This document shows, one piece after another, positions 52,511 through 63,223 of a stretch of DNA of 64,000 bases (position 1 is its first letter; every line of letters starts with the position of its first letter). Made by a program: the position numbers and the translations under genes. Origin of the DNA: Montifringilla adamsi. Lineage: Eukaryota; Chordata; Aves; Passeriformes; Passeridae. The stretch spans positions 1,116,001 to 1,180,000 of the forward strand of contig JAGGNK010003336.1 in NCBI GenBank assembly GCA_017590115.1. Direction: 5' to 3'. A model generated the notes under the pieces. That model saw only the letters and a list, made by a program, of their open reading frames with translations. It did no database searches and was not told the DNA's origin.

Positions 52511-54609
52511 TTCCACTCCTCCTGCAGTGGCTAATTCCCGGTGTCCCTGACAGTGGCCTGCAGGAGCAGCTGGAGCGTGTGCTCTGAGCAGGCAGAGCAT
52601 ATGCTCACCCATGTAACGAGCAGCCTTCCTCTCACGTGCTCCTCAGCACTGTGCTGTGCATCTGCAACAAGCGGGACAAGGAGGAAAGCCCGTTCTGTAT
52701 GAAGTGCTGGGCACAAAAATGAAAGGAGCTTATCAGATTTGCCATCAGTAAGAAAGGGCTGCCAAAAAGACTAGGACAGAAAATGAACCCCTGAATGATT
52801 TTCCCATTTCTGCTTTGCTCAAAAGGATGCACAGTTACTGCTTAGTCTCAGCTTATGATCTCTTGCCAGCCCAAGCTGATTGTCTGAAATGGAGGATAAG
52901 AGCTGCTGACAGCTGTGCCCTGCACGGGAGCTGCCAAACTGCAGCACAGGCCTGTCAGACTGCCGTGTGGCTTCAGGCCAAACAAGACATCGATGACACA
53001 TATAATGAGATACTAAAGGAAATAGCATGTATCATGGATTCTAAGGAGAGCTGGCAGAGCACAGGGATGGCCTTCTGTTCCTAAACACAGGATAGAGTAG
53101 CACAGGAAGGCTGAGTCTGTATCAGAGCTCTGTTTCTGAACCTGAAAGGGGAAAATGAGGAAATGCAGCACCCCAGATATAACGAGGGGAATGATGAGTT
53201 ATGCCAGCGTGATCATGCTGGAGTTTTGAAGTAGGGAAAACTGGCAGTGGAATAGAAAAGGTGTGGAGAGAACACGGGCAAAGGTACAGAGTGGTGGCAA
53301 AGCAGCAGAAGCATAGACTCAGATTTGGGGGTTAAAGAAAGGAGGGGAAACAGCAATTTCTGTACTAGGACAGATGCAGACATCTAACTTAAAGAATCAG
53401 TGCCATTGTAAAAGTGGAACAAAATCAGTTGGGCTAATTAGGAAGAATTAAAGTCTTGCAAATGCCATACATGATCTGGAAGATGTTAGTCTTTATTTAA
53501 GTTAATAAAGAATGTATTGAATTCCTGAAAGACGATAAGAAGGGGAGTCTGAGAAAGTGCTTAGAAAGTGAAAAGACACTTGAAAGTGTGATGTAGTTCT
53601 TAAAAAAAAAAAAAATTCTCTGTTTATATTCCATCATATTCCATATATTGGGTCAACAGCATTTTGAAACCTGACCTGTGGCCAAAAGTGAATAGGGGTC
53701 TTTTTATCTGCTGCTACCCTTTCCTTAACACAGTCAGAGCCTCTGTGTCTCATCCTGAAATGCCTTTTCATGGCACATGTCTAAACAACACAATTCTGAG
53801 ACAACATGCTTAATTTAATATCTTCGCATCTTTGGTCTTTACTGGTAACACTCTCCAGCAATACACTTCTCTGGAGTCTTTTAATTCCTTACTGTCTCCT
53901 CAAAGCCTGAATTTCTTCCTAGTTCCAAAAAAATTTATCTCTGAAACTTTACAATCTCCTCAGAGATCTACAAGAACTGAACATGTACTGCCCATGTTGT
54001 AACCCCTGTGGTATAAGAGACTGAATTGGCTGTGCCACAGCTCCTTCTAGCAGACAGAAAAGAAAAAAAAGAGAGACACCCTGGCTATATCCTCATTGGC
54101 AGTGGACCAGAAGCCTTGGTAATGCTACTCATTGCAGTGGGAAATTCTCATGAAGGGAGCACTCATCCATCATCACTGAGGTTTTTTGAACTGGAAAGAG
54201 GCTTATAAATGCCATGGATTTCTTTCTGCTCTCAGTAATCTATCAGAATATGCTTCTCTTAGCCACCTCACACATATGTCAGAAAATCCCCAAATTATCC
54301 AGCCCGGCTTCTCCTGTGATGTTGGTTTTCATCATCTTCAAAGAGTCTGTACTGCAGCTGGTAGGAGGAAACAGGTCCAGGAAGTGTGTCAGCTTTTCTG
54401 TTCCAACAGAAGCCAGCTGGGAGCAGATCTAGAATGTTCCTCCCTCCCAGGTGTTTTATTGCCAAAACAGACATCTCCTTGCCTAGTGAGCCATGGCTCC
54501 TTTCTTTATCTGCTGCTTTGTTGGCTGGGACTCAATTCAGATTATGCCTTTGATTTAAGAATAACATTCCCACCACAAGTGCCATGTTCCCAGTCCTCTG
54601 CCTTGCGCT

Positions 54610-54775
54610 GGGTGTCTTTGGGAAGCTTGGCCTCATCTCAGGGAAGATGCTGTGTCTGCAGTGCAAGTTGTTATGCCCACCTCTCCCTTCTTGGGTGTCT
54701 TTGGGAAGCTTGGCCTCATCTCAGGGAAGATGCTGTGTCTGCAGTGCAAGTTGTTATGCTCACCTCTCTCTTCTT
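54610..54775. repeat. Tandem duplication, period 83 bp, two copies
   Basis: The segment starting GGGTGTCTTTGGGAAGCTTG at 54610 recurs at 54693. The copies differ at only two positions that I can see (CCCACC versus CTCACC, CTCCCTTC versus CTCTCTTC). Because 83 is not a multiple of three, the long open frame across this site (54186-55037) reads the two copies in different frames, which argues strongly against coding. The near identity suggests recent origin. Confidence 0.95.
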
Positions 54776-56021
54776 GCACCGTTTCATTGTCACCCCAAAT
54801 AGGACCCACATGATCTTGCCATCCTGTTCCCTGACAAGCCATGAAAACGTGGTGTCATCATCAATAAATGGGCAAATCTACACCAGTGGGTGTGTTACAT
54901 CTTTGTTTATGCTGTGCTCATGCCACAGCCTTTTCTGTGCAAACCAAAACAAGGACCTTCAGGTAGCCCCTAACTGCAACTGGGCAATAAAACCTTTCAG
55001 GCAGATCTTCCTTTTGGACTCATGCCTTGTTTCATAAATCTTCTCTTGAAGTGGCAATTGAGAATATAATCTTTAAGACCCAACAGAGAACTCATCTTCT
55101 CAGCAAGGCTCAAGGTTCCTGTTCTGTGTGGATGGAAAGATATCTGAACAGGACCAGTTCAGTTTATTGTAACAACGATCCCCATCCCTTCTTTATAACC
55201 TCTTCTTTGGTTTAGATTCCATTCTTACCTCTCTTCAGGATGATCATGAATTTCCCTCCTGACACACACAGAACACACCCCCACACTTTTTAACTGGGAA
55301 ATTTAATTGGAGCAGAAATAATTTACATGTCTCACAAATGATACATATTACCTCTTTTATTCTGTTTGTACCTTATGCATTTGAAATTCTCCACATATAA
55401 GAGACGTTATGGAAGGTACAGAAAGCTGTTTGTGCTGCTTCACGTGATACAATGAGTTCACAATCACCTCATGTTTTTTACAATAAGCTTTCTGTCTTAC
55501 CCATGGATTCCTTGGTGGGGATATCTGTGTGTTGCTCTCCCTGCAGCTCAGTGCAGTAAAGAAGTTTTTCCATCCACCTCACTACTGCTCTCCCCTTTCT
55601 TCCAGAGGCTGCAATCCCTTGGCACTGATGACATCACTGCACGTGTGCTTGCTCATTTGCCCATTTTTGTTAAAGTGATCTAGGCTAATTAACCATGCCT
55701 AATAACAAGGCAGTTTTAACCTGGCTCATTCCTGCACAAGTGGGTTAGGGAAACTGCTTTTGTATTTAAATTATCCAACAGGAACAGTGTCATTTTCCAA
55801 GAGAGAGTGAAGAATTTAAGCGATAGATGAGGATGATCAGCAGCAGGAGATAACGACTGGGGTAAGCTCTAGCTGAGACACACACATCTGGCCATGGCCT
55901 GAACTGCCACAGTGCTCAGTTTCCTGGGGCAGAATTCTTTTGTTGTGATTTTGATCTTCCTTTTGTAGAAACCCATGAAAGGCAATTTTAAAGGCCCTTC
56001 CCAGTAAGTCTAATGTAGACA
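54776..56021. other. Unique non-coding DNA
   Basis: I see no gene or recognised repeat here. Confidence 0.5.
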
Positions 56022-56930
56022 CAGAGAATCAGAAAAATATGTGTTGTAGAGATCTCTGGAGGTTATGTGTTCCAGCTTCCTGCTTGGAGTAGGGCTACGG
56101 CTAACACAGGTCAGGAGAGCTGCAGGTTTCCCGGCCAAACCTTGAAACCTCCACAATGATGTCTCCATTATCTCTGGATTACTTGTTCCAGTGCTGCAGT
56201 ACCTTCAAAGATAAGAAATTTCTCCTAATCCCCAGCAGGAGCCCCATGAGCTGCAGTTTGTAGCTGCTAACTCTTGTTTTACAATCTAGCACCACTGAGG
56301 TTTGCTTCCACTGCCTTGCAATTTCCTTCAAAACAGTTTTAGGCTGCTATTAGCAGCATTCTCTTCACCAAAGTCAGCAAGCCTGAATCTCTCCTTAGAG
56401 GTCACATAATTCTGGTCATTTTTCAGGTGTTTCTCCCCAGTTTCTCATACCCTCCTTGCCCTGGGCAGCCTTTCAAGATGTGTCCTTCCCCAGGTGCGCT
56501 CTGTTCCAGGTGAGGCCTCACCAGTGCCCAGCAGCAGGGAACAATGGCATGCCTCGCTCTGCTGGCCATGCTGCTGCTCCCACACCCTGAACACAGCGTG
56601 TCCCCTCTGCTGGGTGGCACCCAGCCTGGCACTGCCACCCTGGGCTCTTTCCCAGCCAGCTGGTTCCCAGCCTCTGAACAAGCAGGTGCAACATCAGATG
56701 GTTCCACAGGTGCAGGGTTCTGCACTCCTGGAGTTCCACTGAGGTTCCTGTTGGCTTCATTGTCAGCTTTCTCTGGATCACTGTGAAGTGGCACGCTGGG
56801 GTTTAAATGCTACCCAGCTCCTTCAATTTAGCATCATTTGTGACTGGTTGCTAATTAACCTTTGAGCCCAGTGGTCCAGCCAGTTTTCAGTCAACCTGAC
56901 GTTGATTAGTCCAGTCCATACCAGAACACA
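56022..56930 (-). mobile_element. Old, long CR1 LINE fragment, minus strand
   Basis: Blocks along about 900 bp fit a reverse-complemented CR1 3' portion: CTTGTTCCAGTGCTGCAGTA, GAATCTCTCCTTAGAGGTCA, GTTCCAGGTGAGGCCTCACC, CACTGAGGTTCCTGTTGGC, TTTAGCATCATTTGTGAC and GGTCCAGCCAGTTTTCAG. These correspond, in order, to the 3' untranslated and C-terminal coding part of CR1. The copy is much more diverged than the one at 34079, and overlapping frames over it are closed or random, so it is a dead fragment. The right boundary is approximate. Confidence 0.85.
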
Positions 56931-59783
56931 AACAACACTAAATTAATCATTTCGAATAACAGAACATGGCACGGTCCAATATTCTGTTTGCAGTGAATCC
57001 CAGCTTTTAAGTGTACCTTCCTTGCACCCAAGCTAGTGCTTAATAATTAGTACATGTATGACTCCTATTTGTTAATGTTACTTAAACAATAAAGACAAAT
57101 TAGTGTGATTTTCTCTCTTCCCCATTACTCCTAAAAACACAAATTCTAACTTTAATTTTCTATCCAGGCTTTCTCCTTTCTGTGAAAACCTGCCCTTATT
57201 CAGGGAAATGGTTTTTCTTTGTCACAGCGCTCTTGACTGAACATCCCAAAGAAAAGGCTCTCTTGGGGGGGAATAATTTTTGGCAGCAGAGAGGAAGTTT
57301 TGTCTGGACCAAGTCTCAAAAGCATTTCACCAAGTTGTGTAATGTTGGGTTCCTGCTCTGGGAGCAGAGATATTCAGGCCCAGTTTAGTGAGTTGCAATG
57401 TGTGTCCAGCTGAAGGGAAACAGCCCCTGTGCCTACAGCATTTGTAAATCCTGCCTTTGGAATACTGGCTTTAATTTCCAGTGCTGGGAAGCTGCTCAGA
57501 CCGGAGAGGTTTGGAGGATGAGTAACAGGAGCCGTAAGGGGATTAATAAGGGGAGATTACGATTACTAAATATGCACTTCTTGGTGAAAGAATGACTAAG
57601 GGGGATATACTAATTATCTCCCAGTATTACAGAGCTGCAAACTTCAAAGGAAAGCCATTGTTTCACACTGTCACAAGGTCTAGAACTAGGATTAATGAGG
57701 TGAGAATTAACAAAGGAAAATGTAAGCTCAATATCTTCCAAATCAGAGATTAGTCAAAGGAACGCTTTGCCAAAGAATTAAAACAGTGGTATCTTAACTC
57801 TTCCATCAGAAGGGGCCAAGGTTAGAGGCAACAGAATGAATTACTTTTCCCAAAATTGAAACTTTTCTCTAAATTCAAGAACCACGTATGCAAGTTGGGC
57901 ATAGAATTTAGGGAGGAGTAGGAAAGTTTTATTTATTTTTAATGTTTTCAAAGTCTTTTCTTGATAAGAGGCTACAATAATGAAGTGCTCAATCCTAAGA
58001 GACTGTTTCTATCACTAAAGCACTTAAAATACATAAGAAATGCCTATATAATAAATACAACAATTTCATTCCTGGTCTTAGTAAAATGCCATTGAGACAA
58101 CTAATTTCAAATTGAGTTTGACCAATTGTGTGTGTAAGGCAGACAAAAAAAAAAAAAAAAAAAAAGGAAAAAGGAAAAATAAGTTTCCTGTACTACTCTG
58201 TTACACATTCAATTCTTTCACAACATTCCAGTCTCCTGTAACTGATATTTCTGGAATGTGTGGGGCATGAAGTAGGGTCCAACCATAAATTTCTGTACAA
58301 ATCAAGTTGGGAAGGATGTGACACAGACACATTGTTCCTTACAAAAGAGAAACGTGAATTGCACTACTCCAGTCTGGACATAATGACAGCACGAACAGGA
58401 ATCCTGACATATGCATGTGAGAGCACACATTTTAGTCTGGTCACATCCCTGAAGTGGTAATAAGATATCCTGATAATGTGTCAAATGTCAGGCTCAAAGC
58501 CCTGCTCCTCGCTGAGCAGTACAGCTCCGTGTCTGACCAGGCAGACAAGTGCCACCAATGGAGGTGGCAATGTGAGCGGCATTCTGAGCAGGAGGATGGC
58601 AGCCTTACCAAAATTAAACCTCTGAAAGTTAAAGGACGCCCCTAACTGAGGCTCCCACAGTCATTTTCTTTCCCAGAAAATGCTGAAGTGAAAGTTGCTG
58701 GTGCAGGCAAGCAGTTACTGATCTTTGTCCCAGCAGTGGCTGCTCAGAGCAAAGTGCCTGGAGCTGGAGAAAGCAGCAGGTTCCAGGAGGGCCAAGAGCA
58801 AATCTGAGGCCCCTGAGGCCCATATGGCAAGAAACAATGCGATCCTTGTGTTTATCAAGGTAATTGATGTAAAACTGGCCCTACTTCCTGGGGCTGCAGC
58901 TGCCCCCTGTGCAGTGGTCACTGTGCCTGAGGTGGCTGCTGCAGAACAAACCTGTGTTCTGCAGGAGAGCCTCAGACCTGGCTGGGAATGAGGCATCAGC
59001 ACTGGGAAATGATGCATGTAAAATATCTATTATACATGAAAAGGGCTGGAGTAAGGTTGAAAGGACAAGTGAAAGGAAAGCAGAATAACAACTTTCAAAT
59101 GTTTAGTTTCATAGCCTCAGTTTTCCTTAAATATATTTGTTTATATGCTATATGTGTATGTGTATAAAATAGTAAATATTTATTATAATGCACTGCTGGT
59201 ATATAAATCAGTGATACACTTCTATAACAGTGACAACAAGTTCTCCTTATAGACATTGAGTGTTTATGCACACACACATCACTTTTGATGTACAAACTCA
59301 GAGCAGACCTGATTTTAAGAGGGGTAATGAAAAAGCCATAACTTAGCTGGTTGGAACTACAGACACCAGGAGTATGGAATGATTTAGCAGGATGCTGGAA
59401 AGTAATCTGCTACTTGCAAAAATATTGAACTTGTATTTAATACACTGGAGCTGTTGGGACTTCAGATTTACCAGAAACATTCCCCTGCTAGTGAGTCAGG
59501 GCTTGTTAATAGTCCATACCAATGTCAGCTGGTCAGAGAGACCAGACTTCCCCACAGTAAAAATGTGAGGGGATAAAAGGGGTTCCTCCTCTCAGGCACC
59601 GGCTTGAGCTGAAATTTTATTTAGTTATTGTACCAGGATTAAATCATTTTAAGGATCAGGATGTCTGAGACTGTGCCATGGGAAACCTGGGGTGGAGCTG
59701 GTGATGAAACCTGGTGTGAATGTGGGGGCAGCAGATGCCAAGGGCTGGGACCCCGCTCAGTGGGACTGCCAGAGGGACCCCTG
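56931..59783. other. Unique non-coding DNA
   Basis: No recognised element apart from an A run of 21 at 58145-58165. A GC-richer patch at 58480-59000 has a splice-acceptor-like TTTTCTTTCCCAG ending at about 58676 and a plus-strand frame of 88 codons at 58725-58991, but no frame stays open from acceptor to the donor-like AAGGTAATT near 58859. I do not call an exon. Confidence 0.5.
58145..58165. repeat. Poly(A) run of 21 bases
   Basis: A homopolymer of 21 A followed by GGAAAAAGGAAAAA. No retroposed gene body is seen upstream. Confidence 0.9.
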
Positions 59784-60199
59784 TGTGATGGATGGGTAAT
59801 GAGATGGCTGACTCTCACAATTAAAAGGTAAATATTCTGTATAAGTTAAGAGAAGTTTTACAGATTTATAGTTGTGTTTCACCCCCTTGCATTCTTGTCA
59901 GGGCCTGGGTTTGGGACATTTGGGAGGGTTGGCTCATTACTATGGCAACACCTGACCGCCAATCAAGATTTAAGGAAGCAAATTCCACCACTGGGCAGTG
60001 AAGAAGGAGTCCATGGACAGAGCTTTGGGAGGGGCTGAACAGTCAAAAGGCAAAACATCCATTGTGTGGATGAGCACATGGTGGAAAAAATCCTCTGCTC
60101 CCGGCACTGTAATATTTTCTCTATCCAGTCTTCTGTTGTATTTTTGATAAGGTTTTAATAAACCTTTTAAATTTCTGGAAGAGAGTATCATTTCTCACA
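59784..60199 (+). mobile_element. Solo LTR (retroviral, class I-like), plus strand, copy A
   Basis: The element starts TGTGATGGATGGGTAATGAG and ends TTTCTCACA, with an AATAAA poly(A) signal at 60157-60162 about 40 bases before the end and a CCAAT-type box (CCGCCAATCAAG) near 59957. It is flanked by a 4-bp direct repeat, CCTG at 59780-59783 and 60200-60203, which is the integration signature of gammaretrovirus-like elements. The same family is present in inverted orientation at 62818-63223; shared blocks include GTTAAGAGAAGTTTT, CCCTTGCATT and CATTTGGGAGGGTTGGCT. No internal retroviral coding sequence remains. The family name is unknown to me. Confidence 0.82.
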
Positions 60200-60998
60200 C
60201 CTGGATGGTCAGAATGGGAAGTTTCCTTAACAGCTGGACCCTTCCTTGGCAGAAGAAGGTGAGCACAGCCTGCACAGGGCAGTTCTGGTTTGGTAGCCTG
60301 CTTCCTCTTCATCAGAGAAGGCACAAACTGTCTGTAGGGTAAAGTAACAGCCTAGCAGAGACCTAATGAGCACTGATGAGGATGCCCAGCTCCAAGTGCA
60401 AACACAAATAGGACCCACACTTGCCTCCCTGTGAAGACAATGTCTCAGTGCTGTGATTTCCAAAGGGACTTGCTGCTCTGCAGAGCCCTGAGTGAACAGG
60501 ATCCTCACAGAGCAGGAATTAGGCTGTGCTCTGTCACAATCCAGACACCAGCACGGCCAATAACACATGTCACAGTGGAATTGGCTGCATGAAACGTTTT
60601 CATACAGCTGAAGTAAAACATTAAGCTGCTTATGGCCAGAGCAGCTGAGCAATTCACCTGAATAAGAGGAAAATCTCATTAGATGGAGACGGCTCTGAAG
60701 AGAGGGAGCACGGCCCGTGTCCCCTGAGCTGAGAGGGCTCAAATGCCAGGTTTGATCAGTCCTGCTCTGCACTGAGACACCTGACTGCTGCAGCTGCCTG
60801 GAGAGCCAGCACTGGCTTCTGCCTTGGCTGGTGCTGCCTGCTGGGGAGGAAAAGCACTGTACTGTGCCATGTAAATACAGCCAGGAAAGCAGAGGTGTCA
60901 TTGAACCCCTCAGATCATGGGCACATGAGCCCTCCTGAAGTCTGGCCCTGAATAGTACAGCTTATTATATTATATACTTTTTTGTCAGAAACTTGAGG
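60200..60998. other. Unique non-coding DNA
   Basis: Moderately GC-rich. The minus-strand frame of 224 codons at 60227-60901 is the second longest in the window but has no recognisable domain, repeat or signal, and the neighbouring LTR gives no context for a gene. I treat it as chance. Confidence 0.45.
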
Positions 60999-61289
60999 GG
61001 GAAAGAGGACTTCTGGGTTTGGGGTTTGGGTTTTTTTTTTTGGATGGTTTTTTTTTTTTGGTGGTTTTTTTTTGGTTTTTGTTTTTGTTTGTTTTGGATG
61101 GTTTTTTTTTTTTTGGTGGTTTTTTTTTGGTTTTTGTTTTTTGTTTGTTTTTTTGGGTTTTTTGGTTTTTTTTTTTTTGTTGTTGTTGCTGCTGATTTTT
61201 TGGGGGGGTTTGTTGTTGTTTTTTGGGGGGTTTTGTTTGTGGTTTTGGGGTTTGTTTGTTTTGTTTGGGTGAGGGTTTGTTTGTTTGTG
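60999..61289. repeat. G/T-only low-complexity tract with internal 54-bp repeat
   Basis: From about 61018 to 61285 the + strand is almost entirely G and T. A unit containing TGGATGG, a T run and TTTGGTGG recurs with a 54-bp period (61041 and 61095). G runs of three to seven occur near 61015-61030 and 61201-61270, so some G-quadruplex potential exists. Frames over it are phenylalanine/glycine- or lysine-rich artefacts. Confidence 0.92.
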
Positions 61290-62278
61290 AGGTGTGATAC
61301 CAACATTTAAACCTGGAAATGTTTGTTTAATATCTGATAGTTAATTTGTATCCTCACTGCTTTGGTGTTTTGCAATATGCCAAGGGCCAACCAGAAACTG
61401 GAATTAGCTGCATTTCAAAGGTTATATTCATGTAGAGCTTAGGAAATACTTTGAAAGCTTCTGAAAGAAAAAGATGTGTATAAAGTGAGAATTGATATGT
61501 GAAACATCAAAATGAATTCTATTTTTACAGCTAAGCCCTAAACCCTGACAAATAAGGGCTTATAACTGAACCACTGACAGCTCCTTTGCAATTGCAACAG
61601 GTGATGAAATAGTGAATGGAATGTGAAATTTATAAAACATAAAACATGTAGGAATAAGATAACCTGCACAACTGTGATGTTCAAAAATTTGCTCTCTGCT
61701 AAATGATTTGGGGTTTCTTTTGGTGTCCCCCCATTCACAGCTCTGTCTTTCTAATACGAGTCTTAGTAGAAAAAAATAAAAATTTTCATCCCTAGTGTGC
61801 CTGAAGCACAAATGGGAGATCACTGTAAGGAAATGCCACCCTCTCTTTCGATTTTAAGCGCAGTGAAAGGAATAGATAAACATCAAATAAGGGTCTCCCT
61901 TTTCTTTTCAGTGTGGGAGCTAAAGGAGGGCAGATTTTGGCAGAGGTAAAGGCTTGAGCTGTCAAAGATTTCTGTCTTCCCAGAATTCCTCTCCCATTTC
62001 CCAAGGTTAAACGCATTGCCTCAAGGCAGCTGCTTAGAATGATAAAAGGGGCACTACAGGACAGCGGTGCTCTTTGTAATGTTAATAAACCTTGATTTTG
62101 ATATCAGATGCAACCCTGGGAAAACCTGCCAGGTTTAAGCATAGAAATCTAACACTATTTAGCACAAGTTCGTGTAAAGAAGTATTAGTCTGGGAATGGT
62201 GATGGTCTAGCTTGAGTGACATATGAAAGCAACAAATGCACTCTCTTCTCTGCCTTGTCAAGCCTTCCTGTTGTTTAC
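61290..62278. other. Unique non-coding DNA
   Basis: I see no gene or recognised repeat in this kilobase. Confidence 0.5.
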
Positions 62279-62462
62279 CGACAACAAAAGGACTCGCCCG
62301 AGTGCTAATTAAACTGAGTGTTGGAGTGAGATGCGCTGCGAAGCGTCTGCCACAAACTGAGCTTTGGGCTGCGCCGCCAGCGAGCCGGGGCTGCCCGAGC
62401 GGGATGGGCTGCGGCTCCTGCCGGGAACCCGCCTGGCACGGGAAACCTGAGAGCCACGGAGC
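62279..62462. promoter_or_regulatory. CpG-dense cluster, possible small CpG island
   Basis: About 17 CpG dinucleotides fall in roughly 185 bp (for example GCGCCGCCAGCGAGCCGGGG), in a window where CpG is otherwise scarce. It runs directly into a CpG-containing CR1 copy. No TATA, splice donor or coding start was convincingly linked to it. It may be an orphan CpG island, or simply GC-rich unique sequence beside a retroelement. Confidence 0.35.
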
Positions 62463-62750
62463 ACAGAGTGTCCTGAGCTGGAAGAGAGCCCCGGGGATCC
62501 CTGACCCAGCTCCTGTCCCTGCAGACCCCCCAGCAATCCCCCTGGGCATCCCTGGCAGCGCTGTCCAAGCGCTCCTGGAGCTCTGGCAGCCTTGGGGCTG
62601 TGCCCATTCCCTGGGAGCCTGGGCAGTGCCGGCACCTCTGGGGAAGCAGAACCTTTCCCTGATTCCCAGTCTAAGCCTGCCCTTTCACAGCTCCATCCGC
62701 TCCCTGTGCGGCCCCTCCAGACCCTTCCCCATCCTCGTGGCCCGGAGCAT
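62455..62750 (-). mobile_element. CR1 LINE 3' fragment, minus strand, GC-rich subfamily
   Basis: It starts CACAGAGTGTCCTGAGCTGG, the reverse complement of a CR1 3' end lacking its terminal repeats, and continues with CATCCCTGGCAGCGCTGTCC, CTCTGGCAGCCTTGGGGCTG and AACCTTTCCCTGATTCCCAG, a sequence series typical of a passerine CR1 subfamily. The plus-strand frame of 175 codons covering 62236-62763 is open by composition, not because it encodes a known protein. Confidence 0.85.
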
Positions 62751-62817
62751 GGAAATCACTTAAGTAAAGCCACAGTCATGTTGATTGGATAGCCTGGGGT
62801 TTTACCAGGAAGCATAG
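62751..62817. other. Spacer between CR1 copy and LTR copy B
   Basis: A 67-bp unique stretch. The last four bases (ATAG) are the candidate left flank duplication of the LTR that follows. Confidence 0.6.
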
Positions 62818-63223
62818 TGTGAGAAACGACTGCTCACTTGTTGAAATTTTATTAAACTTTAACAAAAACTACAACAAAAGGACAAAATAAGGAAAAGTTA
62901 CAGCACTGGGAGCCCCCGTGACTATCAGCCCCTTCAAAATGGATGCTCCACCTGTTATACCTCTAGCCTTTCCTCAAGTCCTTTCTGTCCAGGGGTGGAA
63001 ATCACTTTCTCACACCTTCACCTTGATTTGAGCTCAGGTGTTACCACAGTAACAAGCCAACCCTCCCAAATGCCCCGACTACCAAGGCCATCCCTGACAA
63101 CAATGCAAGGGAGAGGACACATTGCAGTAACATAAGTGTACATCTACAAAACTTCTCTTAACAGACATATAATGTTCACCCCTTAATTGCGAGAGCCAAC
63201 CATCTCATTACCCATCGATAACA
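62818..63223 (-). mobile_element. Solo LTR (retroviral, class I-like), minus strand, copy B
   Basis: Read on the minus strand it begins TGTTATCGATGGGTAATGAG and ends TTTCTCACA, matching copy A at 59784-60199 at both ends. Its poly(A) signal is TTTATT on the + strand at 62848-62853. Flanks are ATAG (62814-62817) and ACAG (63224-63227), a 4-bp duplication with one mismatch, consistent with age. It retains the shared block AGCCAACCCTCCCAAATG at 63055-63072. Length is 406 bp against 416 bp for copy A. No internal retroviral sequence is attached. Confidence 0.82.

Larger units (their letters stand above)
50066..54609. other. Unique non-coding DNA
   Basis: No gene recognised. Small items: (TG)9 at 50550-50567, a perfect 8-bp hairpin at 50908-50929, and a 16-bp unit repeated twice at 52475-52506. 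Frames over 51300-52050 (up to 160 codons) lie on both strands and show no domain. Confidence 0.5.

Noticed and set aside
54186..55037. 283-codon plus-strand open frame, the longest in the window
   Set aside because: It is lengthened by an 83-bp tandem duplication read in two different frames, has no recognisable domain, and mixes unrelated low-complexity segments.
58664..58860. Internal coding exon between TTTTCTTTCCCAG and AAGGTAATT
   Set aside because: All three frames contain a stop between the acceptor and the donor.
60201..60220. Primer-binding-site-like sequence after LTR copy A (TGGATGGTCAGAATGGGAAG)
   Set aside because: It resembles a tRNA-Leu primer site only with gaps, and the CCTG duplications on both sides of the LTR indicate a solo LTR with genomic flank instead.
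60227..60901. 224-codon minus-strand open frame
   Set aside because: No domain, signal or repeat structure recognised; a GC-richer composition lowers stop-codon frequency. A homology search could overturn this.
62236..62763. 175-codon plus-strand open frame
   Set aside because: Its second half is antisense CR1 sequence and the first half is the CpG cluster; openness is explained by GC content.
59784..63223. A single provirus bounded by LTR copies A and B
   Set aside because: The copies are in opposite orientation, each with its own flanking duplication, and no gag, pol or env similarity was recognised between them.
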